The notes below the pieces were generated by a model that did no database searches, was not told the DNA's origin, and worked only from the letters and a program-made list of their open reading frames with translations. From positions 186,001 through 250,000 of the forward strand of contig JAMWET010001193.1 in NCBI GenBank assembly GCA_024036415.1: DNA of 64,000 bases. Reading direction: 5' to 3'. Shown one piece after another: positions 13,051-27,990 of this stretch. The DNA comes from Prochilodus magdalenae. Taxonomy: Eukaryota > Chordata > Actinopteri > Characiformes > Prochilodontidae. Made by a program: the position numbers and the translations under genes. Numbering within the stretch: the stretch's first letter is position 1; each line of letters starts with the position of its first letter.

Positions 13051-13587
13051 TTTATACAATATTTCTATATTAGATATTATGACAGTTACTGATGTGATAC
13101 CGTTACTGTATGTTCCTTTATGTTTTGTAACACCACACGCAAAAATACTTTTTTCCTTTAGTATCCAAACCAGTTTACTGATCCTTAATATCCAGTGGTG
13201 AACTATGACTATTACATCACCTTTTATAGATAAATGCAGCTACAATTTCTATCAAAAAAGAAGAAGAAAATCGCCCCTACATATGCTAATGCATAATGCT
13301 AATTTTTGCACTGTATGTGTTATTTTTGGTGCACTTTAACTTTGTTTTTGTTCTAGATTTAATATGGATGTTTTAAGCTTTATAAAAACCTACTATGATT
13401 TTTATTTGATGTTTGTGAAAGACTAAAACAATGAGTTTCTAACAAAAACTATGACTCATATTCGCAGTAAGTGATGTATCACTGATGTATCAACCTAGAG
13501 AGGTGTTTTTTTCTCAGAAAAGTGTAAATGAAAAAAATTGTTTTGTTTGTTTCACCATGGCTTCCTAACAAAGTGGTTATTTACTCC

Positions 13588-13805
13588 AATTACATTTCAG
13601 GGATTTTGCTGACGCTCTTATCCAGAGGAACTTACAAGGTTTACTCTATTATGGGTAGGCCAATGTAGTGTTAGGAGTCTTGCCCAAGAACTCTTATTGG
13701 TGTAGCTCAGCATTGGCTACCTAGACTAGGATTTGAACCCCAGTCTCCCACATGAGGTGGTAGCTCCCTGGTGGGAATAGCTGTTAACCGCTGAGCCACA
13801 CCAAC
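13588..13805 (-). mobile_element. tRNA-derived SINE copy
   Basis: On the minus strand a Pol III A-box-like TGGCTCAGCGG lies at 13788-13798 and a B-box GGTTCAAATCC at 13729-13739, close to the consensus GGTTCRANNCC. The 3' part ends with GATAAGAGCGTCAGCAAAAT, a tail shared by many fish SINEs. Internal sequence (AGACTCCTAACACTACATTG on minus) recurs at 59588. Confidence 0.7.
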
Positions 13806-14010
13806 CGCTCCAGCGGTCCTGCACCTGGACCCCTAACCAGTGGAAGACCTAACTTCACTGTATATACCCAGATATGACAGGAAAAGTATTCATTAAGAGA
13901 TTTTGTGTTGGGTTTGGGTTTAACAAGCATAATGATTAAATAAAAATGAAGTAAACCGTTATTAACCATTGTCTAAAGGCCAAACAGGCACAGAGGGCGT
14001 TCCCCTGCTA

Positions 14011-14205
14011 CACTGTAAGTGTTTCGTTTGTCCAACCTAAAAACATAACATCAATTTATGGCAAGCAAATGAATTAGGTTGACTCAACTTGAAAATTAAT
14101 TTTAGTAATTTTTTTCAGTCAGAGTAATTTTTTTAATTTAGTCAAACTAATTCAATTGCTTGTAACAAATTTAAGTAATGTTTTTAGGTTGCATTTTTTA
14201 CAGTG
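14011..14205. mobile_element. Palindromic MITE, 195 bp, TA-flanked
   Basis: Ends CACTGTAAGTGTTTCG and (minus) CACTGTAAAAAATGCAACCT fold back on each other over most of their length, with AACCTAAAAACAT in both arms and TA on each side (14009 and 14206). No coding capacity. A related end lies at about 29649-29670 in the hmx1 intron (CACTGTAAAAAGTGCAACCT). Confidence 0.72.
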
Positions 14206-14404
14206 TAGTATGGGAGTGGTGCCGTCTCCACCACTGTTTAATTTTCAGTTATTTGAAACTGCTTTGCCCTTTTCCAGAGAGACTATATTTTGTGATAAAA
14301 AGGTAACAGCTGTTATAAAATGCACTTGTCTTTTTATATGAATGGATATCAATAAGGTTCTGTAATGTCATGTTTTGGTTTACTGCGTGCTTTAATGTTC
14401 ACTG

Positions 14405-14558
14405 TGTTCACTAGTTGCAGCTCTATATTTCATTTAGTTAAATGGCTCTTTATTATAAGAGCTAATAAACGTTTGGGAGATTGCAGTTGCTGCTGTATAT
14501 AAACCAGTTTATGGCCTTGTTCATGGTTTATCAATTAAGGAGCCTCGGTTAGATCCCC

Positions 14559-14604
<46 letters not shown>

Positions 14605-14680
14605 ACGCTCCGTGTTAATGTAAGCGATAATGAGCTACTAAAAGCAGACTATTGATTAATTAGCAGGGCCAGGAGAGCAG
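14405..14680. promoter_or_regulatory. Candidate conserved non-coding element split by a CA repeat
   Basis: TATAAACCAGTTTATGG, GGTTTATCAATTAAGGAGCC and, past the CA repeat, GATAATGAGC and TATTGATTAATTAGCAGG give a cluster of homeodomain-type cores (CAATTAA, TTAATTAG). HMX proteins favour CAAGTG and CAATTAA-like sites, so autoregulation is possible but unproven. Confidence 0.32.
14562..14606. repeat. (CA)n microsatellite
   Basis: About 18 CA units followed by TACACACG, next to a candidate conserved block. Confidence 0.95.
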
Positions 14681-17600
14681 GAGATGGAGGAAGTAGTCGA
14701 GGTGAGAGGACATAGATTGAAAGGTCAGAGAATAGAGAGTATGAAAGGAGGAACGAGAGAGAGAGAGATGATGGACAAACATCAACACAAAAATCTGCTG
14801 CCTAGAGTGAGACTAGCCTCACAAATTGCTCACCAGAGACTTGGTTCTGCTACCTGTGGTGGTGTAATATTCTCACATGCTCACTTAGCGATTGGACCCT
14901 GTCAATAGACCTCCATTAACAATGGACAAGTGGGTGTCTTTTTTTGCCCCACCCTCTAGAAGTGAAGCTCCATTCTGTCTACACCCAGATATGTTTCATC
15001 CCTCTTGGTCCTACTGCATACACTACACACACACACCCCCACACACACACCCTGGTCACTCTAATTCGTTCCCCATTAGTCTCGGGTTTCAGCACCCCCA
15101 TGTTTGGATCATTGATTTGGTCTTTTCTGTCACTCTGCTTTAAATGGCCAGCGGACAGCAACGGTATGATGGCTCAGACTACAGTGTCTGTGTGAGTGAG
15201 CTCACTGGAACCTCTAGGTATCACAGTGGCAGCATATATAGGACCAAGTCACTGCCTGCTGCTGAGCTGCTGAGCTCTTCCTGCAGGGCTGCAGCTGAAA
15301 GTCGGTGTGCTGGCTGATGGAACTGTGATGTTGGCACTGCGCACCCATCAATTGTTCATATCCATCAACCACTTCTGTGTAAGCATGCAAGTTGTCTTGT
15401 GTGAATGCGTGTGTTTCTCTCGCGAACATAAACATGCTGTCTCGCTCTCTCTCTCACACGCACGCACTCTCTCTCAGTCTCTCTTTCATGTCCCATTTCT
15501 AAAGATTCCTTGTTGTCCCTTAACCCCCATTCAATTTCCTTAAGCACCATGCACTGCCCCGACCACAGAAGTCTACTAAATTAGTGGATCAATAAGCTAT
15601 CTGAAACTCTTTAGGGGGTATTGAAAAGCCCTGTTCACTTCTCCAGTTGCTCGTCCTAACGAATAGGATGTTGTTTACGTTGTAATGTGCTGTGTCATGG
15701 AGTTCTTGTTACAAATGTCCCTCTGGACCGCTGGGCACTTCAGGGATGCGTGAGAGGTCGCGCACACATGCTCGTCAGGTGACATGGCCTCACTTTATTA
15801 TGGTTTTCATTCAGTTTGTTACTTTCATCAAGCTTAGTCCTTATGTTGATCTGTTCAGTGCAACACCCAAATGCATTTATATGCAGTGTAGTGGGACATG
15901 TTACTATATATTACATATTAGATATTATTATATTAACTGATGTTGTCCAAAATCTGTTTTGCATTTAGATGTAACAACGCTTTGATGCAAATAACATTAT
16001 CTGGGATGGTATTGCCATAGCAGTTTCCTTAGTTCCTGAAGTGGTGGAGAGCAAACGATAAGCTAACAGTCATTTTCACGTAAGCTCCACTTGTGCAATG
16101 TATTGTTTATAGATTATTTGTATGAATGATGCGTCTTTGTTTTGAATAGCAAGACACATGTCCCCTCACTTCCCCCCAAAATACAGACATCTGGGCCTCT
16201 CTGCTACTCTTACTAATGAATTTGCCCTCAGGACAAAGTCCCATCCTCCCCACCTTAGACCCCAAACACCCTCCATTCACACACATACACTGACTCTTCA
16301 GTTCCCTGGCGGTTTTGAATTGTTGGCTCGTTTTTTTTTTTTTTGTTGGACCAATTGACCTTCAGCAGTAGTTCCACAGCTTTGTATAAAATTGTCTAAA
16401 CTTATTTTGACATAATGCTAAAATGCATTAAACCTATCAGATGACTTGTTTAATTAATACTGTTATATTTGGACGTTAGTACATCGTGAAATATTCAAAT
16501 CAAAGCAGTATTATTAATGTAAATTAATTTGTAAGTTAATTAATGTAAGTTTAATTTGACCGCTGTGAGGTTAGCTGATCTACCTTTTCAGTTGTCCTAC
16601 AGGCAGATTATTACACTGGTGTGAACAGGCAATATGTAGCGGTATAACAGAAATGGCCTTTGATCTATTGTGATTAAATAAATGTAATCATTGGCCTCAT
16701 GATCAATACACTATAGCTTGCTATTTATTAATAGTTTAATTTTATTTATTTATTTATTTATTTATTCATTCATTCATTCATTTAATATTTACCTAGCTGA
16801 TTTGCTTTGTTTGTATTGTTTCCCAGCTGCTGATAATTACTAGCTCCAAAATGAAGACAGGACCAAGTTAAGCTCCAAGAAACTTTACTCCCACTGTTTC
16901 TAAAGGTGTAATGGCACCAGACATTTAGTTGTTTCATCAAACTAATAATATCTTTCAGTGCATGTGTTTTCTGCTTATAGCAATAATCAATTACATCAGT
17001 GAATTACCTCTATATAATAACCTTAAGCAGGGAAAAAAAAATCAGTTGAATTTTATCGATGGTTGAGATGATGAGTCAATAATAGCTCTGCACCTCCATG
17101 TCAGTTTTAATCCTGGTTTATCTCTGTATCTCTGAGCTCCTTTAAGCTCATGGCCCTGTCTCTGTCTGGTTGCCAATAACAACAACCTCTGTCAGAGGAC
17201 TGAGAAAGGTCAAGAGGTCAAACTAATGGGAGGACCCCCAGCTACAGAGGCCCCTTTATAATCAGGCTGAACAAGACACACACAATAGGCTCACATTTAC
17301 ACAATGTATAGACCCACTCAACTGACTTTATCTACCAGAAGCTGTGCTTTACTACATCAGCCCTTTACTGTAGTAAAAGAGAATCTGTGTCCACGCACCT
17401 CCTGACTTACACATACACACTCTCTCACACACAAAACTCTCAGGATGTGTGTGTGTGTGAGTGTGTGGATGTGTGTGGTATGCAGAATTGAGACTCAATG
17501 AGCAGGAGCCAGTGATGAGCTCTGACAAGGCGTGGGGTGGGGAACAGGTTGTTCAGCCTGACGCACACACATACCCTAGCAAAGCAGATCGACTGTATGA

Positions 17601-17805
17601 GTCAATCAGACTTTTCAAAGTGTTTTTTTTTTTTAATTGGCTGTCAGTTCTGCACAGCAGCTGATAAAATAATGAAATTACTTAATTCAACATCATGAAC
17701 TAGTCCAGTTAATTCCGATAAGATTTGCCCATATCTGGAGTCTGTAATGATGATCTTGTTTCGTTTATTTTATGATGCATGCCTACAAACTCCTAAAACC
17801 ATTTT
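14681..17805. other. Intergenic DNA with simple repeats
   Basis: GA-rich tract near 14750, CA/CT tracts near 15025 and 15440, poly-T at 16330, a TTTA/TTCA run at 16741-16785 and a TG tract near 17445. No gene seen. Confidence 0.55.
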
Positions 17806-18026
17806 CATATCGTCGCTGTCCAAAGAAAAACAAGTATCTCCAAAAGAGGCCATGGAAGTCAATGGAACCAGACATCCTTCCGAGCACTTCTGGGCCATTT
17901 CAGTTGGTCCGTTCATCATGCAAATCTTACAGTGTGTAAATGGCAGCAGCTGTTTTTAAATGATGCATAAAAGTCAAAATGGACAAAAATGGAGATACTT
18001 GTTTTTCATTGGACAGCGACGATATG
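17806..18026. mobile_element. Hairpin MITE with 37-bp arms
   Basis: Arms at 17806-17842 and 17990-18026 are inverted copies matching at 36 of 37 positions, beginning CATATCGTCGCTGTCC and containing AACAAGTATCTCC. The centre holds the core GGGCCATTTCAGTTGGTCCG. The same family recurs at 22183-22436. Confidence 0.75.
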
Positions 18027-18118
18027 CATCATTTGCCAAGTACAAGTATCAGAACTGGTTTGCATCAATAGTATATGTCAATTAAAAGTCATATCTGAAA
18101 ATGAAAACCACCTGCTTG

Positions 18119-18560
18119 TGTCTACACTCATTGTCCATTGTATCAGTTCCACTTCTAGTTCCACAATGATAGACTGTAGATCATCTAATTCTCTGCATAC
18201 ATTGTTATCCCTCTACTTTAATGGGCACAACCCCCACAGATGGATCATTCTCAGTACTCCAGTGGCAATGACATGGTGGTGGTGAGTTAGTATGTGTTGT
18301 GCTGGTGGGAGTGGATTAGAGATGCAGTGCTGCTGGAGTTTTAAAGCAACCTCAGTGTCACAGCTGGACTGAGAATGGTCCACCAAAAGTGTCCTGTGGG
18401 CAGCGTTGTTTGACCACTAATGAAGGATGTACAAGGTAGGAGTGTAAGAGAGTGGACACAGTCTTTAAATACTCCAGCAGCCCTGCTGTGTCTGATCCAC
18501 TCACACCAGCACAACACACACTAACTCACCACCACCATGTCAGTGTTACTGTAGTGCTTA
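18119..18560. mobile_element. Long inverted-repeat non-autonomous DNA element
   Basis: Two imperfect inverted arms, about 18251-18318 and 18492-18560, share GACATGGTGGTGGTGAGTTA and TGTGTTGTGCTGG. The outer left part contains CATTGTCCATTGTATCAG and CTCTGCATACATTGTTA. This is a family I recall as abundant in otophysan fish; a decayed relative lies at 52685-53030. It encodes nothing. Confidence 0.7.
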
Positions 18561-21500
18561 ACGTGTGTGTATTTGATTGTATAATCTTTCTGTATTATTA
18601 ACAAAACTAATAAAATCTATTTAAAAAAATCTCAAAAAATCTATTCAAAAACAGTTCAAATAGTTCATATATATTTAAATATCTGTATATCATGTACAAA
18701 GGTGACAAAGTGCTGTGCCGGTGATCAAAGTATGTCCATGTAGTCTGTATTTTAAAGCATTTTCTTTGACAAAAATGATCTTATATACATGAAAACTTGA
18801 TTATGAAAAAAATCGATAATTAAAAAAAAACTAGCCGACTGACTGTTTTACTACCAACATTGTATTGAAAGGGACAGCACAACAGTGTACATGTGCTGTT
18901 AGACCAACATTCCAGTACTGGTTATGGTAACGACTCTTGCCATTTTATGTAATGGCTCACAGTGTTATGGATTACAGATTGATAAGTGTAAATCTGTGAT
19001 TAACTTCTGTAACTGAACTTTAGAGGTGAGGGACAGTTTTCCTGCACTTCTCTTTAAAAACTAAAAGCAGATCTCCTGAAAAGAGTAGAAGTACTATTCC
19101 TTCCTGAAACTGCCATATACCGGATCCATTATATTTCTGAAATCTGGCTTGATTTAATGTATGAGTGGATAATTGTCACTAATTGGTCAGACACACCTCT
19201 TCCTGGATCAGCTGTCAATCATGCAGACAGCATGTCTGCCTTCGAGGCTCAAGGGTATTATGGGCTGCCGTCGCCAGGGCGTTTGCGAGCAGGACTCTCG
19301 GAAACTTGAGAGTCTCTAGTGGCTGGCGGGAGGCCACTTTAGGAGATGCTATCTCCAGCATCCAAACACCCTGACACACTTGCAAATGCACACACACCCG
19401 CCCTCATACACGCACTTACACACAGGCGCTTTTGACTGATGGCAAAATTACACTTTAATGTAAATACCTAATGTTCTGCTGAGCTCTGCTTTTTTGACTT
19501 GGTCAGTTAGCGATAATATTTTCCACTGCTTGAATGGTTTCCAGTGGAGCTATTCCGTTTCTAGTCCTTTTGCTCTTCATAATGCAAAAATGTAAACACA
19601 TAATGTACATAATGTGATGCTGGCTCTTAACTCTGACATTTGAATATGTTTAAAAGCTGCCAGGCTGGAAAAATAAGTGGTGATAACCCATAATTGAAAG
19701 CACACTCTTTAAAAACGTCATTCAATTTATCAGTATTTGAGACCGCTGAGTGAGACCGAGATCGGGGAGGTGGGCAGGGGGCACTAAAGCATGACTTATG
19801 AAATCTGAAACTGTCATTTGTTCTACAGCTAACGGTGCCATCAATCAATACAGCAGTATAGGGACATGCATACCGCGCCTTCAGTCACTGATACTCGTGA
19901 AGCTGTACATATGGCATGTTTGCATTGTGGCCTCTTTGATCAGGCTCTGGTTCTAATGGCTTTTCTCCCTCTTTCTGTCGGCTGAGCCAGAGAGAGGGGT
20001 GCTGGTGAAGAGTACTGGGCTGGAACAGGGTGGAGGGTCATTTGAACCTTGTGGTTTTGGAGCAAAGTGCAAGACGACAGAAGGTGTTCTCTCTGTTTTC
20101 AAACGTGGCTCTCTCACAGAGACAGGAAGTCTGGTGTCCCACCGACACGCGCACACACAGACACACACCCCACCACACCATTAGCAGATCGCATGCATTA
20201 ATGGGATGTAGTGCAGAGATAGATGGGAGGCTTCTGGAAATCCAATATGGAGTCAGTGTGACAAGTCCACCACCTCAGCACCAATCAAAATCTCTGTCTC
20301 ACACTGTCCAAACTGGCCGAAACCCAATCCAGGAGGAGTGCGGACATCACAACTCTGCTGTAGCTGTTTTAGGGCTAGAAGGGTTGGGATGTCATGGAAG
20401 TCTATAAAAAAGTGTCTTGATTAAAAAATGCTCTTTTTTTAATATACTTTACACTTTTACATGCCCCAGAGCTAAAATTAGATCACAGATTAAATATATA
20501 TTTTTTTATTTTAAAAAGATATTTGCACCTGTATCCAAACATGTGAATATTCTTGATCAATTTGCATGTAACGCATCCTCTACAGCGAACACATAAAAAA
20601 TGTTTCTTTAAAAAAATTGAAAAATGTTTCTGCAAATGCTAGTGCACAGTTTAAACTTATTTGCAAAATTTTGCATATTGGAATAAAATAAAACATTTTA
20701 CATTTAATGTGCTATAAAATTTGTACAGACGATATTTTAGGGATTATTTTCCCCGATATCTTATATAAAGTAAATAAGCAGCAATTGTGCTTTAAATTTT
20801 TGAGAACTGTTTTCTCTGTTGAAGAACTTATTTTCACTTCCACAAAATCAACCGAACGTGTACATTGACCGGAGGCACCCAAACATTTGCATATGACTGA
20901 ATAAGGACTATATAATTAGGACAATTAGGACAAATATTAGGATAATTAGGACAAAATGTAACACAAAGTACAGAACTGTCTTGCAAGTAACAGCAATGTA
21001 ATATATTTACTTTATAACTAAATGTACTTTTAAATAAAGTCATACAAAAAAAATTCAATTCTCTTTTTTCTGTTTAATGGTGACGTATGTTGTTCAACAC
21101 ATGCTAAATGTGCTTCCACCCTCTTTAAGACATGATCACTGTCACTTTTTTCAGCTCTAATTAGCTTTAAAAATGTGATTTGTGATGGATTTTCTATAAC
21201 ACTTTACCAAAAGGCAGCCTCATTTGATATAATGGCTGCATTAGTACTATGACAGCTTGGAGTAGACCTGTACAAATGTTAATATAGGTTTATAACAGTT
21301 GTCATAAAAGGCTATCGAGCAAGCTTATGAACACACTGGATTGTTTGTTCTGTTAATTCTGTTCTGTAATCTACTAGAACAATATTAATGAGTTTATATT
21401 TAGCTTTAAATGTACACAAATTATATGTCATTAGCACAAAATTAAATCAGCAAAGAAATAATAACACTTTTGGGGCCTCTAAAACTCTAAAACTGATCCG

Positions 21501-22182
21501 TAGATTGGATTGTTTGGATTGTTTTAGCACTGCAATCCTGATGGGGTGGGTATTAAAAGGTCATGGCAGGTTCCAGATCGGTAAGAGCATATCTGTGCAA
21601 ATAAGCCTACTAAGGTTTCCTTGCTCCTCTCAGGACTTGCTTTCTGCAAGGCTCTGAGGCATAAACATTGTTATAAGACACATATTGTCATAGTGTACAA
21701 TTAAATTAATAACTCAGAATTAGTGTGATAGTGACATAATGGTGATGAGCAATCTAACCCTGCTTTAGTTCTCCACACTGACTAATCTATGTGAAGCGCT
21801 GTTCACTTTTGTAGCACTGATGCTTGGCTGCATTGTAGTAGCTGGACATCGTCTCTCATTACCCTTAGATCTAAGTAATAAATCTCACATCAGTGTCAAG
21901 CTGTTAGGCTTAAATAAAGCTAAGCTAAGTCAAGTAAAGCTTTGACGCTAATATCTCCAGTACAGTAGGTGCATTGTTCAAACGAGTGGTGAGGTTCACA
22001 ATGAGCAGAGGGTGGTGTAGCATGATGATGACCAACAGGGCCTGTTTGTGTCAGCTTCCCTAGTAAGATTACTGCATGCCACTGTAAGTATTCACATTGG
22101 TCACAGGACAGCGGATAGTGGAGGCCAAGTGGCGAGAGATGCCTGCTTGAGGCAACTTCTAAGTTCTGCCTTCTTATTTTGA
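18561..22182. other. Intergenic DNA, no gene seen
   Basis: Mostly AT-rich. A GC-richer, repeat-free island at 19195-19340 (TTATGGGCTGCCGTCGCCAG) could be regulatory. The interval 20150-20400 is also of mixed composition. Open frames are unremarkable. Confidence 0.5.
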
Positions 22183-22436
22183 ATATTGCCGCTGTCCCAA
22201 GAAATACAAGTATCTCCAAAACAGCACCTTTACAGGTTACAAGAGAGACCAAAAACCTAATTTAATTGTTATGTAAGTCAACCAGACTTTTTTTCCTGAG
22301 CAATTTTAGGCCATTTCCGTATGTCCATTCCTCATGAAGTTTTCACACAATGTAAACGGCAGTTGCTGTGTTCAATTCATACATAAAACTAAAAATCTTT
22401 GCTGTCCAATTTTTTTATTGGACATCAAACATATCA
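22183..22436. mobile_element. Second, more decayed copy of the 17806 hairpin MITE
   Basis: The left arm reads CCGCTGTCCCAAGAAATACA and AGTATCTCCAAAA. The core keeps TTTTAGGCCATTTCCGTATG and TCCTCATGAAGTTTTCACAC. The right arm near 22401-22425 is partly rewritten (GCTGTCCAATTTTTTTATTG). Collinear similarity to 17806-18026 defines the family. Confidence 0.65.
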
Positions 22437-24022
22437 CTGTGGATATGAGGATTAAATGAATGTATGTAGGCTTACTTTGGCTATAAAATATATGAATAAA
22501 ATATATACTGTAGAAAAAAAGAGTCTCCTTCAAATATGATATCATGTTTTATAACCGATGTAAGATACAACTCACCACTAACACAAACAAACAGAGCCCT
22601 GGCACACAGGACTAAACTATACCATAGGCCTGTACTCTTATAAAATTTTGAATCAGCCTATGTATTTATTATTTAATTTGTCTGTTTTTAAGTGGCTCTG
22701 AGTGAGTTCTTTGTTTTGATGGACCCATAAAAGGTAGTGCACATGGACACCCAAAAAATGTCAATTACAAGTTGCCTGAGTGAGTTTGCCACCTGGTATG
22801 TGAATATTATAGGGATATTCCTTCAGTAGCTATATAAACTATATAAATACATTTTGTCATGGATTGCATGGGTGCACTGCTTCCTCTGAAGAAATATGAC
22901 CTACTAACAACCATTCTAAATTAGCTTCACCAGAGTGAAAGCATTAGGAAACGGTCATTGAGTTTAAAGCACAAGCTGATGAACGCTGCAGCTCAAGCAA
23001 AGCTTGTCAGTACCTTTTTGTAGAAGTGTCTTGAAATAAATACTTACAAAAATGACAAAACCTCTGTCTGTCTAATGAGACCATGCCATCCCGCTGAGAA
23101 GTATTCACGCATTGGCTCTCTGGTGAAATCACCAGTTTACTCTTGTGGAGTCCAGTGTGAACTGAATCAGCTCTGGTCAGAATCGAACTCGCTCTCTCGT
23201 GAGATCTGTAGCCTAATTTTCTCTGTGACTTTCAGTGCCATAATAGGCTTTGTCACAGGAATGTAGATTGTTTTCAGGTGATTTTTCCCTGAGCTTTCCT
23301 GTCACAGTTAACTCCAACCCTGCTAAGCACATTCACGTGTTTAATCAACAGGAATATTCAGACCTACTCAGGATTAAGGAGATTCCACATCATTCCAAAA
23401 AAAAAAACTTCAGTACTCTCTTTCCACACTGGCCCCCAAAAAACTCCTAATAGGAAAAATGAAGTGAAAATAAACCAGCTCTGGAATCCAATCCAAAAAC
23501 TGACCGGCCTGGACAGAAATACAGGAGACACAAGCAGCGCTTTCGAGTCAAGTGTAAAATAGGACATTTTAATAACAGAGGCCTAACGGGAAGCTACTTC
23601 TCAAATGTCAATGATGAACATAAAAACATGCGGTAAACAAGAAAACAGAGTAACAGTTACATTCATTTAAATAGGTTTAATCGCGCTCAGTGGGGAAATA
23701 GGCCTGTACGAGGCATAGAAAAGCATGCAACGATCAATCTTTGGCAAAACTGTAGCATGGATTCAGGTTATATGGGACAGCAGCTCATAAGAGAGGATAT
23801 GCTGGGCTTTATAGAGCAGATTGTTGAGCATTGAAGGACACGTCATGGGGAATTAATGAAAACAATTATTTCAGATTTCTATTATTTCCCTATAAAATAA
23901 CGTGTAATGTCCATGTAATTACTTTACATCCAGTATTTTTGTTTGCTTAGCACGCTGGGAAACAACGACTGGAGGCTGAGTGCCCCCAGTTAACTGGTGA
24001 CCCAGAATACCTGAATCCACCC

Positions 24023-24023
<1 letters not shown>
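22437..24023. other. Intergenic DNA and 3' flank of hmx4
   Basis: No second gene seen. The last 500-900 bp may be hmx4 3' UTR, since transcription runs leftward here. Confidence 0.5.

Positions 24024-24087
<64 letters not shown>
24024..24087. repeat. (TAA)n microsatellite in hmx4 3' flank
   Basis: About 21 TAA units, 390 bp past the hmx4 stop; it may fall in the 3' UTR. The tyrosine-run and isoleucine-run frames here come from this tract. Confidence 0.95.
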
Positions 24088-24089
<2 letters not shown>

Positions 24090-24472
24090 GTAAACGTCCG
24101 TGTTGTGTTTTCTGTCACGTGAGGCCAGTATGATTGGCAGTGTCCATGATGGCTGCTGCCCGATCTGATGCGCACAAAAGAGTATAAAACATGACAGTTC
24201 GGCTATATCAAAATAGTTACAGTTTATAATAAATAACATCAACTTTGCATAGAAATTGTAGCGCGCTCCTCGCCGCGGATATGTCTTAATCTCACCGTTC
24301 CCACTGCACAAAGAGAACAAACAAAAAAATAAAAGAAAGGAAAGAGGGGATGAATAACCGAGACCGGAGTGTTTCGTCCATTTTGGTGGTCCCGGGAGCG
24401 GAACGCCTTGAGTTTGTGTTTTTCTGTTCGTTTGTCTGTTTGTTGATCTGTTTAAGGTGGCAGTGAGGAAAG

Positions 24473-25500
<1,028 letters not shown>

Positions 25501-27924
25501 CTGAGGTTTCCACCGTCAAGGGATGGCTCAGTTTGGATTCACTTGGTCGAACCGACTCCTACGAACTGCCTGTTTAAATGAATCGAACGATTCCTCCGAT
25601 TCATACACAAATCAAGTCGACTTTATTCTCCTTTCCCCCCGTTAACAATGTGAGTAGATTTAGCGGGTTAACGAAGACCACAGTCTACAGAGAGGACAAC
25701 GTAAGCAAACCGGAAAAGGCTGGGACAATAAAAGAACCTGTGTTGGAACAAACCAGTATAGCAGCCAAGTTTAGGTTGCGATAGGTCCCTACTGCCATTT
25801 AATGTTATATTGCCTATGTTTGTAAAGTATAGCCGAATACATCGTGTAAATGGCAAAATAAATAAAGTTAAACTCCAGAATCTGGTCGAGCAATCTATTA
25901 AAAAAGAATCGATTCAGAAGAACGATTCCGCACATCTGGCAGGCTGCAGGTGACGAAATGGGCTGCTGTTGTTTTTAATAAGCGACTTCAAGTGACCGAA
26001 ACGGATGGTGTTTGCCTGCCAGCTTTATCCTGAACGATTCCAGTCCTCAAATATATGCACTATTTCTGAAACTCATATCGGCTTCAATAGATCTGTTTCT
26101 GAAACACATCGTGTCTGAACGTCACCAGGGTTCAGAATGGCTTTTAACAGATTTCTAAGAAATGTCCACCTTAAACGAACTTGGTGATCCAATGAATGCA
26201 GTAAATCGGTTATTTGCAGTTGATCTCTACGGGGACTGGTCGATTGATGTTATTGATTTGATTGAATGCTGATTTCTTTGTTTGATACACAGTTAATGAA
26301 TGATGTCTAAATTCTAATTCTAATATTGCTGGGTGTCACTGAGCTGTTAGGCCTGAGATCCTGATGTTTCTGGAACTCTGATTAAACACAGCGGACTGGA
26401 TTCACTCGCAGCTTAGCTGGGCTAAAATAAGCACTGCATGTGTTTAGAACTGTCTGAGAAAGTCAGTAGCATTTAGTCTTGCTGGTGTTGCTGCGCATGT
26501 TCTGCTCTCCAGCGCTTCGAACAGCTGTTTTAAAGGCGGACGTTTTGTGGATGCTGGACACATCTTTGAGTCTGGTTTTAAATTAGCCGGTAAGCTGATC
26601 TGTTTAAATAAACTGGTGACAGTAAGTTTGTTAGTGAGTTTGTTGTTAGCTTTAGCGCATACAGTTTAGTGCCGCAATAAAAATTGCGCCTTGGTTGGGC
26701 TTTTAAAAAAACAAGTTCTCAAATATTGTATTAAAATTCATTAATACAAAAATACACATATTTATATTGGTTACCGGCGTAAACGGCAATTAAAAAATGT
26801 TTTTTGTTTGTTTGTTTATAAGTAATTCTGTTAAAATGAGCTCAGATCATTTAGAAATTGTTGAGGCGCTGACATTAATGAAAGATATAAGTGGTAAATA
26901 ATAATACTTAATATTTTCTCCTTAAATCTTCTTCCTTGTCTTGCTTTATTAGTTATTGGTATGTATAAATGCCTTTATAGCAACACCTCAAGACGGTTTG
27001 TGCAGTATATCAGTTCAGAATATATTTTCTATTATAATAAGCACACCAATAAGTACTTTTACAGTAGCAGCTGAGATATAATTATATGAATCTCATATAA
27101 ATTCGTGGTTTTAATCAAGCGTGACTTACAACCGTATTAGTCCCATAAGCGTCCGCGCATTACGGTGAACGGGATAATCATCAGTCTGACACCAACAACC
27201 ACAACAGTTTGTGATTAATTTATTATCTATTTAAATGTATCGCGTGAAAAAAGTGACAGAAAATTAGAATCAGTGTATCTGAATAAAAATAGATTTTACA
27301 CAACGCAAGGTCTACAAGCAGCCCCCATGCACAGAAGACTAGCTACTGGAAAATAACACTGATAAGAAAACACAAACGGAGATATACTTTCTTTTCTGCT
27401 GTAGAATCATCATGATAAGTCTTTGGATGCAGCAAAATATGACTGTATATATATTTTTCCTGCGGCCGTGTGTGTTATTGCACAGAGTCAGAAATAGTAT
27501 TGATATTCCATATAGGCTGGATTCAGGTACTCTGGGCCATCAGATAATAGAGGCTTGTTTTTTTATTGCAGTTTCAGCGGCTCATTACTAATGGGCTCGA
27601 TACAGAAATACTGTAAACAGATTCCCTTAATTACAGAGGGGAGAGGAGGTTATCTGTCAGGCTCTGTGACATCAGGGTCCTCATATAACACGCAGTCTTG
27701 TAAAAACTCTGTTCAGTGTATGGACAGTGTGTTGGGTAATGTGGGGTGGTGTGTTAGACGGTAACGTGGACAAAGACTCTGAATGATAAAAAGAGCATAA
27801 TTTTATTTCATTTCTCACTACAAACTACTTATGTAAATTACCCCCAGTACAGTATTTCATATTACCAAACACACACCCCACAATACTCTGCCCCATAATA
27901 TTGAACACACTGTCCTAGAGTACC

Positions 27925-27990
<66 letters not shown>

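Noticed and set aside
13729..13798. Functional tRNA gene suggested by A and B boxes
   Set aside because: The boxes belong to a SINE head; no cloverleaf with paired acceptor stem was found.
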